Made by a program: the position numbers and the translations under genes
Shown here: positions 30,717-39,976 of the stretch, one piece after another
How the letters are laid out: the number at the start of each line of letters is the position of its first letter
Position numbering within the stretch: the stretch's first letter is position 1
Source: Paracoccaceae bacterium
GTDB taxonomy: Bacteria; Pseudomonadota; Alphaproteobacteria; Rhodobacterales; Rhodobacteraceae
Assembly: GCA_029242355.1 (NCBI GenBank)
Contig: JAQWUC010000025.1
Span: 1-62,673, forward strand
Direction of reading: 5' to 3'
DNA length: 62,673 bases
The notes under the pieces: generated by a model
What the model was told of the DNA's origin: nothing
Database searches by the model: none
The model's input: the letters and a program-made list of their open reading frames with translations, nothing else

Positions 30717-31340
30717 ATGAGGGATCTTATCGCAATTTTACGAGGGATAAGACCAGATGAAGCCTGTAACGTTGCTGAAGTCTTAATTGAGAGCGGAATA
30801 AGCATAATTGAGGTGCCATTAAATTCTCCTAATGCATTGAAAAGTATTGAACTGATGGTTAATGCTTTTGGTGCGGAAATTATATTTGGGGCTGGAACAG
30901 TATTAAGTATAGAACAAGTCGACGATGTTTATAACAGCGGTGGTCAGATAATTGTATCTCCAAATTGTAATATTGAAGTAGTTAGACGTACTAAATCAAA
31001 AGGTTTGCAATCTTTACCCGGTGTTTTTACGGCCTCAGAGTGTTTTTCTGCCTTAGATAGTGGAGCTGACGGTCTTAAATTTTTTCCATCTTTTGTACTT
31101 CAGCCAGAAGGATATTCTGCTATTAGAGCGGTTCTTCCTCAATATGTACGATCCTATGCAGTTGGGGGTGTAGACGTGAATAATTTTTTTGATTGGTTTG
31201 CAGTTGGTATTACAGGCTTTGGAGTTGGATCATCTCTTTACAAGGTTGGAGATACAGCTAAACAAGTTTCAGAAAATTCCAAAAAACTTATTTTAGCATT
31301 TGATGAAGCCCATGCGCGCATTATGGAACAGGTGATTTAA
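30717..31340 (+). CDS. dgoA: 2-dehydro-3-deoxy-6-phosphogalactonate aldolase (DgoA)
   Basis: A 207-residue class I KDPGal aldolase splitting KDPGal into pyruvate and glyceraldehyde-3-phosphate. The Schiff-base lysine is K121 in GADGLKFFPS, with a catalytic glutamate at E32 in IIEVPLNSP. The opening LIAILRGIRPDEA is typical of the DgoA branch. The start is 1 bp after the dgoK stop and the stop overlaps the start of the beta-galactosidase by one base, so the operon is tightly coupled. Confidence 0.93.
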   Translation: MRDLIAILRGIRPDEACNVAEVLIESGISIIEVPLNSPNALKSIELMVNAFGAEIIFGAGTVLSIEQVDDVYNSGGQIIVSPNCNIEVVRRTKSKGLQSLPGVFTASECFSALDSGADGLKFFPSFVLQPEGYSAIRAVLPQYVRSYAVGGVDVNNFFDWFAVGITGFGVGSSLYKVGDTAKQVSENSKKLILAFDEAHARIMEQVI

Positions 31341-33274
31341 TGAATAGGGCCCTTGGTGTATGCTATTACCCAGAACAATGGGATAAGTCGTATTGGAGTC
31401 GGGATGCTGCAGATATGGTTGAATTGGGTATATCTTGGGTAAGAATAAATGAATTTGCGTGGTCGAAAATTGAACCCCAATCTGGAGAATTGCGTTTTGA
31501 ATGGTTAGATGAAATCATAGAAATCTTAGGAAAACAAAACCTTAAAATTATTCTTGGAACGCCAACCGCTACTCCACCAAGATGGATGATAGATAAGTAT
31601 CCAGATATGCTTATCTGTGATAAAGAGGGGAATAAACGAATACACGGTTCTCGCAGACATTATTGTTTTAGTCATCGTGGGTATTCTGAAGAGTGCGATA
31701 GAATCGTTGAGCTTTTGGCGCGACGTTATGGGCGTAATGCAAATGTTTTGGCTTGGCAAACTGATAATGAATATGGTTGTCATGATACAACAATATCTTA
31801 TAGCGCTGCCGCAAAAGTCGAATTCCAGAATTGGTTGCGGCAAATTTATTCTGCTAACACAGCTAATAACGATGGCGATATTGAAGCCTTGAATAAAGCA
31901 TGGGGCAATGTATTTTGGTCAATGAATTATAGTTGTTTTTCAGAGATTGATTTACCACACAATACGGTAACTGAAGCAAATCCATCTCATAGTCTGGCGT
32001 TTAGAAAATTTTCGTCTGAGCAGGTTATAAAATTTAATAAAAGGCAAGTTGATATCATTAGAAAATTTTCTGGTGCACCAATAACCCATAATTTCATGGG
32101 AAGAATTACTTATTTCGATCATTTTAAAGTTGGGAAAGATCTTGATTTTGCAAGCTGGGATAGTTACCCATTGGGGTTTTTAGAAGATAGAATAGAGGCG
32201 GATGAAGAGTTTAAGAAACAATTTAGTCGGCAGGGAGACCCCGATTTTCAAGCTTTTCATCATGATTTGTATAGATCAGTAGGTAATGGTAGATTTTGGG
32301 TAATGGAGCAGCAACCAGGACCAGTTAATTGGGCTCCTTACAATCCAAACCCCCTAGATGGTATGGTGAAACTATGGAGTTGGGAGGCTTTTGCTCACGG
32401 GGCAGAAACGGTGTCTTTCTTTCGGTGGCGTCAATATCCATATGGTCAAGAACAGATGCATACAGGTTTGCATTTGCCTAATGGAACTAAATCTGCTGCA
32501 TATTATGAGGTAAAAAAATTAAATGAAGAATTGAAAAATTTTAGTTTGATAGAAACATGTAATTCTAAAGTGGCAATTATATTTGATTATGATGCAGATG
32601 CAGCGTGGGATATTCAACCACATGGGAATAATTTAAGTTATTTTACTTTAATTTTTGAAACGTACAAAGCGCTTCGAAAATTAGGGCAGTCGATTGATAT
32701 CGTATCATCTTGTCACAATAATTTTTCAACCTACAAAATAGTTTTTGTTCCAGGGTTAATGTATATGGACGAAAAGCTTAAAACGGTCTTATCTAAATTT
32801 AGTGGACAGGTTTTTCTTGGACCCCGAACATCAACAAGGGACAAAAATTTAAATACACCGATTCCATTACCCCCAAATTTACCCAATTTTGATGCAAAGA
32901 TTGTATTAACAGAAAGCTTTAGGTCAGATAGTCCAATTGCATTAGAAAATGGAGGCCATTTTTGTAACTATCGAGAAAGATTAGAGGGCAGTGCAAATAT
33001 TGTAGAGAGAACTGTAAGTGGCGAACCAGCAATTTTACGCGGTGGAAATTTTACTTACATTGCAGGTTGGTTAGATTCGGTGGCTTTGAAACGGATTTTT
33101 TTGTCAGCATTAAAAAGTGTAAATCTTGAGGTTTTTGATTTACCAAGCGGTGTTCGGTTAAGGGTTAATTCTAAAGAACGGTTCTGGTTTAATTACTCTT
33201 CGCAAGCACAAAAATCTTCAATTGTAAACTTGCAACCAGCTGAGGTATTTATAGAACCGATTGATGGTAGTTAG
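31340..33274 (+). CDS. GH42 beta-galactosidase
   Basis: A 644-residue family 42 glycosidase without a signal peptide, so intracellular. It has the TIM barrel with acid/base E144 in WQTDNEYG and probable nucleophile E323 in VMEQQPGPVNW, then the trimerisation domain and a small C-terminal beta domain. It releases galactose from beta-galactosides, which would feed the galactose dehydrogenase-DgoK-DgoA route encoded around it. The substrate transporter appears to have been lost from the locus. Confidence 0.93.
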   Translation: MNRALGVCYYPEQWDKSYWSRDAADMVELGISWVRINEFAWSKIEPQSGELRFEWLDEIIEILGKQNLKIILGTPTATPPRWMIDKYPDMLICDKEGNKRIHGSRRHYCFSHRGYSEECDRIVELLARRYGRNANVLAWQTDNEYGCHDTTISYSAAAKVEFQNWLRQIYSANTANNDGDIEALNKAWGNVFWSMNYSCFSEIDLPHNTVTEANPSHSLAFRKFSSEQVIKFNKRQVDIIRKFSGAPITHNFMGRITYFDHFKVGKDLDFASWDSYPLGFLEDRIEADEEFKKQFSRQGDPDFQAFHHDLYRSVGNGRFWVMEQQPGPVNWAPYNPNPLDGMVKLWSWEAFAHGAETVSFFRWRQYPYGQEQMHTGLHLPNGTKSAAYYEVKKLNEELKNFSLIETCNSKVAIIFDYDADAAWDIQPHGNNLSYFTLIFETYKALRKLGQSIDIVSSCHNNFSTYKIVFVPGLMYMDEKLKTVLSKFSGQVFLGPRTSTRDKNLNTPIPLPPNLPNFDAKIVLTESFRSDSPIALENGGHFCNYRERLEGSANIVERTVSGEPAILRGGNFTYIAGWLDSVALKRIFLSALKSVNLEVFDLPSGVRLRVNSKERFWFNYSSQAQKSSIVNLQPAEVFIEPIDGS

Positions 33275-33308
33275 TTCTAATTATTTAAACTATAGATTGG
33301 GAAATAAA

Positions 33309-34082
33309 ATGATAAAGAAACGAGCATCTTTTTATGATTTAAAAAATAAAACAGTATTTATTACTGGTGGTGGTTCGGGAATTGGTGCGGCCATTACTGA
33401 AGCATTTCTTGCTCAAGGCTCATTAGTTTCTTTTGTTCAACGTTCAGACGCAAGCATATTTTGTGGTCAGATGGAGAAAAAATACCAGAATCGACCCTAT
33501 TTTATTCAATGTGATATTTCAGATATTTCTGCATTAAACAAAGGGGTTGATGAAGCTAAAGAAAAAAATGGACCTATAAAAGTTTTAGTCAATAATGCAG
33601 CAAACGATGTTAGGCACTCTACCTTGGAAGTATCCGAACAATTTTGGGATAATTCCCAAGCTCTTAACTTGAAGGCATATTTTTTTTCGTGTCAAAAAGT
33701 TTTACATGGAATGATCGAAGCAATGAGTGGAAGTATAATCAATATGAGCTCTATATCGTATATGATGGGAAATGCTGGTTACCCAAGCTATGTTACTGCA
33801 AATTCTGGAATTAATGGAATGACTCGCGCGTTAGCTCGAGAATTTGGAGTTTATAAAATTAGGGTTAATGCAATTGCGCCAGGTTGGGTGATGACTGAAA
33901 AGCAAAAGGAAATGTGGGTTTCACCTGAATTATTGGAAGCGCATATAAAAAGACAGTGTTTAAAAGATTTATTGTTACCTGATGATATTGTTGATAGTGT
34001 TCTTTTTTTGGCTTCTGACTCAAGCAAGAGTATTACTGGTCAGCTATTGGCCGTTGATGGTGGAGTAGTAACTACGGGTTAA
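33309..34082 (+). CDS. SDR oxidoreductase, galactose dehydrogenase-like, catalytic Lys replaced by Asn
   Basis: A 257-residue short-chain dehydrogenase. It has the NAD motif TGGGSGIG (19-26), NNAA (96-99), catalytic Ser at 148 and Tyr161. The Y-x3-K motif reads Y161-V-T-A-N165: the lysine that is otherwise nearly universal is asparagine (codon AAT at 33801-33803). Overall it resembles the galactose dehydrogenases clustered with dgoKA (GYPSY..., APGWVMTEKQ, QCLKDLLLPDDI). I start at the ATG at 33309, giving the family's length; a longer frame would overlap the beta-galactosidase end. It is the last gene of the operon. The enzyme may be inactive or altered. Confidence 0.85.
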   Translation: MIKKRASFYDLKNKTVFITGGGSGIGAAITEAFLAQGSLVSFVQRSDASIFCGQMEKKYQNRPYFIQCDISDISALNKGVDEAKEKNGPIKVLVNNAANDVRHSTLEVSEQFWDNSQALNLKAYFFSCQKVLHGMIEAMSGSIINMSSISYMMGNAGYPSYVTANSGINGMTRALAREFGVYKIRVNAIAPGWVMTEKQKEMWVSPELLEAHIKRQCLKDLLLPDDIVDSVLFLASDSSKSITGQLLAVDGGVVTTG

Positions 34083-34137
34083 AGAAATTTGGTACTCTCA
34101 AATAATTAGCTCTCTAAAACCATTATTTTTGAAATGA

Positions 34138-34470
34138 TTAAGTTCTTTTAGAGGTGACAATTTTTCCAGTGATATCGCAGCCATGTTCAGCTATTAGTTC
34201 TTCACAGTTTACATTGCCTCGCAATTTGGATCCAATGAGCAATGATAGGCGTCGTGATTTGACATTACCTTTTTGTGTACCCATAAGTTCTGTTTCGTCA
34301 GCTTTGACGTTACCATTAATTAGACCGGTAGACTCAAGAGTTAGGCTTTTTGCTGTAACATTACCCACCACTTGACCACTAATTAGTATGGTTCCAGTAG
34401 AGTTAATGTGACCCTCTATTTTTATATCGTTAGAAATGAACGATGGAGATGCTTTGTTGCTTTCATTCAT
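34138..34470 (-). CDS. Bactofilin (polymer-forming cytoskeletal protein)
   Basis: A 110-residue bactofilin (DUF583) with the repeated beta-helix pattern (IKIEGHINSTGTILISGQV, GNVTAKSLTLESTGLINGNV, then GNVNCEELIAEHG). Bactofilins form membrane-associated filaments that place cell-wall or polarity factors. It is small and lacks the long terminal tails found in some family members. It lies alone, convergent with the SDR gene. Confidence 0.9.
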   Translation of the reverse strand: MNESNKASPSFISNDIKIEGHINSTGTILISGQVVGNVTAKSLTLESTGLINGNVKADETELMGTQKGNVKSRRLSLLIGSKLRGNVNCEELIAEHGCDITGKIVTSKRT

Positions 34471-34584
34471 TTTTTTCCCTTTTTTATGTTAAGGTAACTG
34501 ATCCTATATATGATTTTTTATTGTATTGGCAGTTAAAAATTTATTATTTGATGAAGTGTGGTGTTTCTGACTCTTTTAGTTTTT

Positions 34585-34615
34585 AAATTTTAATAAATCA
34601 AGATTTGTTAAATTT
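34585..34615. terminator. AT-rich hairpin after the flavoprotein gene
   Basis: The segments 34585-34599 and 34602-34615 pair almost completely (one bulge and one mismatch or wobble) around a 2-nt loop, directly at the stop codon of the flavoprotein gene and 115 bp before the bactofilin. It may end the hydantoinase operon transcript. The arms are nearly all A/T, so the call is weak. Confidence 0.3.
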
Positions 34616-35828
34616 AAATAATAGCAGTTTCTATAAATGGTTCTTTAGCCTCTATGCGTGAAAAATTAAATGGCGATAAGTCTAAAGTTTTAAATTGGTT
34701 GTATATAATAAGCTCAGAAATTCCTCGTCCTATAGCTGGCGATTGTTGAAATCCATGGCCAGAAAATCCGTTTGCAAAGATAAAATTTTTGATTTTTGTG
34801 TGGTAACCAACAATAGCATTTTGATCTAAAACGTTATAAGCATAATGTCCCACCCAACTATTTTTCAAGCGAATAGATTCAAATTGAGGAATTCTGTGAG
34901 CTAAAATTGGCCAAACTTTATCTTCCCAAATAGAATGATCAAAGGAAAAATCATTATAATCTACCCTGGGATCATGATCGGGAGGGCACCCCGCGAGATA
35001 GTATTGTCCATCTGAACGCATGTGAATTCCAGACGGATCAATAGTTAATGGCAATAGTTTCTGAAGGTTTTTTTCGGCTTGAAAGACAAAGGAGTAACGT
35101 TTTCGGGGTTCTACAGGAAGTTTTATTCCTATCATTGATGAAATTTTTGAAGCATATGGACCTGATGCATTTACGATTGTATTGCAACTAAGTTGATCCC
35201 CAGATTTTAGATGTACAGACTCAATCGAATTACCACGGTTAGAAAGTTTTAGAGAAGAGACTTCATTTTTTATGTATTCTACATTGTTTTTTTTTGCTGA
35301 TTTTTTCCACCAGTTAAAAATTGTGTTTCCATCAAAATAACCTTCATCAACGAGATTATGGTTTCCTGCTATTATGTCATCAACATTGTAAAAGGGATAT
35401 TGCCTCTTTATTTCAGAGGCAGTCATAAAGCGTGTCTTAGAGTTAGAGGCTTGCTGGATTTTTTGATTTTGTTTTAGTATTTTTGCAAATTTCTTTGTAC
35501 TTGCAAGATACATGTAACCAAAAGCTTGAATATTTAATTCTGGAACCTGTGGGTTGTTATTCATGAAATTTCTAAAGTTATTTATATAGTGTGCACCAAA
35601 TTGCGATATTTCTATATTAATTTTTTGGGAGAATTGCTGCCTAATGCAACTGTTAGTTCTTATGGTTGAACTAAATTCGTATGAAGGATCTTTTTCAATA
35701 ACAAGTATTGTGCCGCTAAAGTCAGGATTATTTGATAAGAACCATGCTATAGAAGATCCATATAATGCACCTCCAATAATAATGATGTCATAGTTTTGAT
35801 GGGTTGGGTATTCTAAGAGGCGGTTCAT
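34614..35828 (-). CDS. FAD-dependent amino-acid/sarcosine oxidase-like protein (DAO family)
   Basis: A 404-residue flavoprotein with the dinucleotide motif YDIIIIGGALYGSSIAWFL near the N-terminus, the RQQFSQKINIEISQFG segment typical of dimethylglycine/sarcosine-oxidase relatives, and FSGHGFQQSPAIGRGI at the C-terminus. I use the ATG at 35828; an in-frame GTG at 35861 would overlap hyuB. It starts 7 bp after the hyuB stop, so it is part of that operon. A role in oxidising an N-methylated amino acid released by the hydantoinase is inferred from this pairing. Confidence 0.85.
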   Translation of the reverse strand: MNRLLEYPTHQNYDIIIIGGALYGSSIAWFLSNNPDFSGTILVIEKDPSYEFSSTIRTNSCIRQQFSQKINIEISQFGAHYINNFRNFMNNNPQVPELNIQAFGYMYLASTKKFAKILKQNQKIQQASNSKTRFMTASEIKRQYPFYNVDDIIAGNHNLVDEGYFDGNTIFNWWKKSAKKNNVEYIKNEVSSLKLSNRGNSIESVHLKSGDQLSCNTIVNASGPYASKISSMIGIKLPVEPRKRYSFVFQAEKNLQKLLPLTIDPSGIHMRSDGQYYLAGCPPDHDPRVDYNDFSFDHSIWEDKVWPILAHRIPQFESIRLKNSWVGHYAYNVLDQNAIVGYHTKIKNFIFANGFSGHGFQQSPAIGRGISELIIYNQFKTLDLSPFNFSRIEAKEPFIETAII

Positions 35829-35835
35829 AATAATT

Positions 35836-37533
35836 TTATTTTTTTTTATTTTGCAGGACACTATTAATCTCTTGTTCAGATAACTTGTAGTGCAGTTGTG
35901 CAGACTCCGTGGAAATATAGCCTAAGGTTAGATCTCTTTTTATTAATGATTTATCGCGATGAGCGACTTTACCGAAACCACCACCACCAGGAAAAGCTAA
36001 GTGGACTTTGTTTCCATTAGGAATGAATTGCTTACCTTTTCCTTTCATTTTTAATCCATCATCTCTTCTAATAAGAGTAGGGGATCCGGATCCACCACCA
36101 TTTTGGCCTTTTGCCGGGTAATTGACCCTATCAAACATTGCTTGAAAATCGAAAACATAACCTTCTTTTACTCCAACTTCCATAAATTGTCCTAGGCCTC
36201 CTCTAAATTTTCCAATGCCACCACTATCGGGGCGCAGCTCTTTTCTCCAGATTATGATTGGGCCTGTATTTTCAGTAGCTTCGATTGGCATTGTCATCAC
36301 GCCTGATGGGAATGCTGTTGCATTTAGACCGTCACTGTTTGGTCTGGCGCCTGATCCTCCAGAGTTAAAAGTTAGGACCTCAGATCTATAGTTATCTTCA
36401 CCTACTGATTGATATTCTGTAGGTCTAATTGAAACTTGAAAGTTACAGAGTGTTCCTGCACCTTCTGCTGGAACCGTATTGGGCATGATTTTATTCAACG
36501 CGTTGAAAATTGTGTCTGGAATAAAATGTCCAATTACGTGTCTAAGGGCAACTGGGGCTGGGTGAATAGCGTTTACAATAGAGTTGATTGGTGCAAAAAC
36601 TTTAAATGGCGATAACGATCCCGCGTTATTAGGTATATTAGGTGCAATAGTGCATTTAAGAGCATAGCATGCATAAGCTTTTGTATAAACTAGTGGAACG
36701 TTTATACCTTTTTCATCGACGGATGATGTCCCTGTAAAATCGCATCTTATTTCATGTTTAAGAATTGTGAGGCGGATCTTTATGTTAATTGGAGTGTTAT
36801 AGCCATCAATAGTCATAAAGCCTGTTGCTTCCTTTTGAGGTAACTGGCTTATTTTTTCAAGAGTAGCTTTATAAGAGCGTTCAAGTATAAAATTGCTGAT
36901 GATAGTCAAATTTTTGATTTTAAATTCTTCCATCATAACGAGCAATCGTTTTATACCAATTTCATTACACGCTGCGAGGGCAAAAAGGTCTCCAACTAGT
37001 TGATCAGGTTCCCTAACATTAGCTCTTATTATTTGAATTAGGGTGTTGTTGATTTTTCCTTTATCAAAAAAGCGCATTATTGGAATGTATAAACCTTCTT
37101 CATAAATAGAAATTGCATCGGCACCAAATCCACGACCGCCTATATCTACTATGTGAGCTGTGCAGGCAAAAAAACCTATGAATTTTTGATCTTTAAAAGT
37201 GGGTGTTACTACTGTTATATCGTGTAAATGACCAGTTCCCATCCATGGATCGTTAGTTATGTATACATCACCTTCTCGGAAGGTTTTTTCCCCAATATAC
37301 TTTATGAAGTGTCCTACGGATTCTGCCATTGCATTTACATGGCCTGGTGTCCCAGTTACTGCCTGAGCTAGCATTTCACCTTTTGAATTATAAACGCCTG
37401 CTGAAAGATCGCCAGCTTCTCTAACTGAGGTGGAAAAAGCCGTTCTTATAAGTGCTTGAGCTTGTTCTTCAACGACTGAAATAAGTCTATTCCACATTAC
37501 TTGGTTATTAATTTTTTTTGTTTTGGCGTTCAT
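35836..37533 (-). CDS. Hydantoinase B/oxoprolinase family protein (HyuB)
   Basis: A 565-residue HyuB-type subunit (NQVMWNRLISVVEEQAQALI start, FSTSVREAGDLSAGV, NDPWMGTGHLHDITV, GGxGG-rich C-terminus with FPGGGGFGKV). HyuB works with HyuA to open cyclic amides such as 5-oxoproline or N-methylhydantoin using ATP. It begins 8 bp after the hyuA stop. The exact substrate cannot be told from sequence. Confidence 0.9.
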   Translation of the reverse strand: MNAKTKKINNQVMWNRLISVVEEQAQALIRTAFSTSVREAGDLSAGVYNSKGEMLAQAVTGTPGHVNAMAESVGHFIKYIGEKTFREGDVYITNDPWMGTGHLHDITVVTPTFKDQKFIGFFACTAHIVDIGGRGFGADAISIYEEGLYIPIMRFFDKGKINNTLIQIIRANVREPDQLVGDLFALAACNEIGIKRLLVMMEEFKIKNLTIISNFILERSYKATLEKISQLPQKEATGFMTIDGYNTPINIKIRLTILKHEIRCDFTGTSSVDEKGINVPLVYTKAYACYALKCTIAPNIPNNAGSLSPFKVFAPINSIVNAIHPAPVALRHVIGHFIPDTIFNALNKIMPNTVPAEGAGTLCNFQVSIRPTEYQSVGEDNYRSEVLTFNSGGSGARPNSDGLNATAFPSGVMTMPIEATENTGPIIIWRKELRPDSGGIGKFRGGLGQFMEVGVKEGYVFDFQAMFDRVNYPAKGQNGGGSGSPTLIRRDDGLKMKGKGKQFIPNGNKVHLAFPGGGGFGKVAHRDKSLIKRDLTLGYISTESAQLHYKLSEQEINSVLQNKKK

Positions 37534-37541
37534 TTTTTTCT

Positions 37542-39635
37542 TTACTCATTTTTTTGGACGCTTATACATTTATCCATCTGTACCGTTGCTTTAAAATTTG
37601 ACGTGAGGATTATTGTTGTTTCGGTTTCAGTAATTATGGCTGGTCCGTAAATTTCGTCACCTTCATTTAACTGGTTTCTTGCTATTACTTTAGCTCTTAC
37701 TTCCCTACCAAGTTTGGAGTCAAACATAGAACGTTTTTCTTTTATCCGTGCAATTTTTTTCGCTTCTATAGGTTCAATTTCTGTTATTTTTTTTAGTGGT
37801 GTGAATGAATTTACGGACCAAATTGTGATTTCAATATCGATATCATTGACTATCCGTCCAAAGATTTTTTTATATTCTCTTTCGAAAAGTTTTTTTAGTT
37901 CTTTTCCAGTTGGCTTGAGAGCATCTTTTTCTTTTAGATGCACTGGAATTTCCCAACCTTGACCTTTATATCGCATGTATACTTTATACTCAGATTGTAT
38001 AGGTGAGTTTGGGGCACATGATTTTACAAATGTGGTTGCGTCATTTTGAAGTTCAGCAAAGATGTTTTTTGTAAGTTTTAAATTAAAATTTGAAATTCTT
38101 GAATAAAAGCTTCGAGTAGCTTCAAAGCTAAATGGAGCATGTAAGAAGCCAAGTGCTGAACCTACACCAGCGCCTTCTGGAACTAAGAATTTATTAATCC
38201 CTAATTTTTCACATATTCGGCTTGCGTGTAATGGGGCAGCGCCACCAAATGCTATCATCGTATAATCTGACAAGTCTTCCCCATTTTCAACAGCGTGAAC
38301 TCTGGCAGCGTTTGCCATATTTTCGTCTACTACTTCCAAAATACCATGAGCTGATATTTCATCGGATGTTCCAAGCTTGTCGCTAATGTTTATTTTCAAT
38401 GTGTTTTCAGAGTCGATTTTGCTAAGTGGCATTGATCCACCGGCAAAGCCATCTTCTGATAATTTCCCCAAAAAAAGATCTGCGTCTGTTACGGTTGGAG
38501 AATTTCCGCCAAGACTATAACAAGCGGGTCCTGGGTTAGAACCTGCTGATTGAGGTCCGACTCTAATTTGTTGAAGTTCGTCCACATGAGCTAATGATCC
38601 GCCACCAGCACCTATTTCAACCATATCAATTACTGGAATGGAAATAGGCATTCCCGAGCCTTTTTTAAATCGGTAGGAGCGAGCTACTTCAAATACTCGA
38701 CTTGTTTTTGGTTTTTGGTTTTTTATTAGACAAATCTTTGCAGTGGTTCCACCCATGTCAAATGAAAGAGTATTCTTAATTTTATGTTTTTTTGCAATTG
38801 TTGCAGCAAAAACGGCACCTCCAGCAGGTCCTGATTCTATTAATCTAACTGGAAATTCTGCAGCGCTTTCAAGAGATATTATTCCTCCTCCTGAATGCAT
38901 AAGAAAAATTGGACAAACTATCTTTTGTTTAATTAATTTTTTTTGTAGTCGCATCAGGTAACTTTTCATCAAAGGTTTAACATATGCATTGGCGGAGACT
39001 GTGTTGAATCTTTCATATTCGCGCATTTGAGGGGAGACTTCGCTTGAAATAGATACCATTGCGTTTCGTAATTGCTTAGAAAGAATATTTTTAATATATC
39101 GCTCGTGATAATCATTCGTATATGAGTGAATCAAACCAACCGCAATGCTTGCATAATTTTCGTTCTTAAGAGCCTTGATGAGCTCCATGACTTTAGTTTT
39201 ATTAATAGGTATTAATATGTCTCCTGTGGCACTTATGCGTTCTTCAATAACGTAACGATGTTCCCGAGAAATTAGAGGCAAAGGCATCATAAGGTTGAGG
39301 TCATATTGTTCAAACCTTGATTCAGTTCGCATCTCAATTACATCTCTAAAGCCTTTTGTCGTTATTAAGGCTGTTTTTGCTCCAGTGCGCTCAATAAGTG
39401 CATTAGTTGCCAACGTTGTTCCATGAATAATTTGCGAGATTGTCTCTGGTTTAACCTTAGCCTCTTTTGTTACTTCAGCAATTCCATTGAGAATGGCAAT
39501 TTCTGGAAAATCACTTGTGGTTAGTACTTTAGAAGAGAAAACTTCTTTGTTTTTTTCTAAAACTACATCGGTAAAGGTTCCGCCAATATCTACTCCGATG
39601 CGTATCTTCGTTTCATTTTTAAGCGTGTTTGTCAT
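37542..39635 (-). CDS. Hydantoinase/oxoprolinase family protein (HyuA)
   Basis: A 697-residue ATP-binding subunit with the acetate/sugar-kinase-type phosphate loop RIGVDIGGTFTDVVLE at about 12-27, HGTTLATNALIERTG, GPAGGAVFAA, SFDMGGTTAKICLI and the FGGAAPLHA segment of the hydantoinase A domain. It activates the ring amide for cleavage with HyuB. It heads a three-gene minus-strand operon hyuA-hyuB-flavoprotein. A small palindrome (39795-39810) lies about 160 bp upstream. Confidence 0.92.
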   Translation of the reverse strand: MTNTLKNETKIRIGVDIGGTFTDVVLEKNKEVFSSKVLTTSDFPEIAILNGIAEVTKEAKVKPETISQIIHGTTLATNALIERTGAKTALITTKGFRDVIEMRTESRFEQYDLNLMMPLPLISREHRYVIEERISATGDILIPINKTKVMELIKALKNENYASIAVGLIHSYTNDYHERYIKNILSKQLRNAMVSISSEVSPQMREYERFNTVSANAYVKPLMKSYLMRLQKKLIKQKIVCPIFLMHSGGGIISLESAAEFPVRLIESGPAGGAVFAATIAKKHKIKNTLSFDMGGTTAKICLIKNQKPKTSRVFEVARSYRFKKGSGMPISIPVIDMVEIGAGGGSLAHVDELQQIRVGPQSAGSNPGPACYSLGGNSPTVTDADLFLGKLSEDGFAGGSMPLSKIDSENTLKINISDKLGTSDEISAHGILEVVDENMANAARVHAVENGEDLSDYTMIAFGGAAPLHASRICEKLGINKFLVPEGAGVGSALGFLHAPFSFEATRSFYSRISNFNLKLTKNIFAELQNDATTFVKSCAPNSPIQSEYKVYMRYKGQGWEIPVHLKEKDALKPTGKELKKLFEREYKKIFGRIVNDIDIEITIWSVNSFTPLKKITEIEPIEAKKIARIKEKRSMFDSKLGREVRAKVIARNQLNEGDEIYGPAIITETETTIILTSNFKATVQMDKCISVQKNE

Positions 39636-39858
39636 ATTTTTCTTATCACAATTTACTGTTTCATTTGAATTTATTGAGATTTATTGATCTGTTCAATCTA
39701 TAAAGTCATATGAAAAGGAAAATATATGCTCTAGTTTTTAAGTGTTTTACAAATTTTCATTACTTATGCTTCAAGAAACATAATATAAATTTTGTTGTAA
39801 AATAATACAATTAATATACTATATGTTGATATAAAAAAAAATAATAACAATTTATGGT
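39636..39858. promoter_or_regulatory. hyuA upstream region with TTGTA-N6-TACAA palindrome at 39795-39810
   Basis: This 223-bp AT-rich region upstream of hyuA holds no gene I can support. TTGTA (39795-39799) and TACAA (39806-39810) form a 16-bp inverted repeat of the size bound by GntR-type regulators. No regulator gene is nearby, so its use is a guess. Confidence 0.3.
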
Positions 39859-39975
39859 ATGAGCATGATAGATTTTATACGTAAAATTAGTATAATACGG
39901 CGATTAGAAATTCTGTCGATTGGTTTGATAGCAACCAGTTTTTTAATATTTTTTATTGGAATATTATTAAACTAA
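39859..39975 (+). CDS. Possible small membrane protein, 38 aa
   Basis: A 38-codon frame starting ATG-AGC-ATG, reading MSMIDFIRKISIIRRLEIL and then an uninterrupted hydrophobic run (SIGLIATSFLIFFIGILLN). This is the layout of a one-helix membrane protein with a basic cytoplasmic N-terminus. The stop lies one base from the stop of the convergent dehydrogenase gene. There is no clear ribosome site, and in AT-rich DNA hydrophobic short frames arise easily, so this is a candidate only. I do not recognise the family. Confidence 0.35.
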   Translation: MSMIDFIRKISIIRRLEILSIGLIATSFLIFFIGILLN

Positions 39976-39976
39976 T

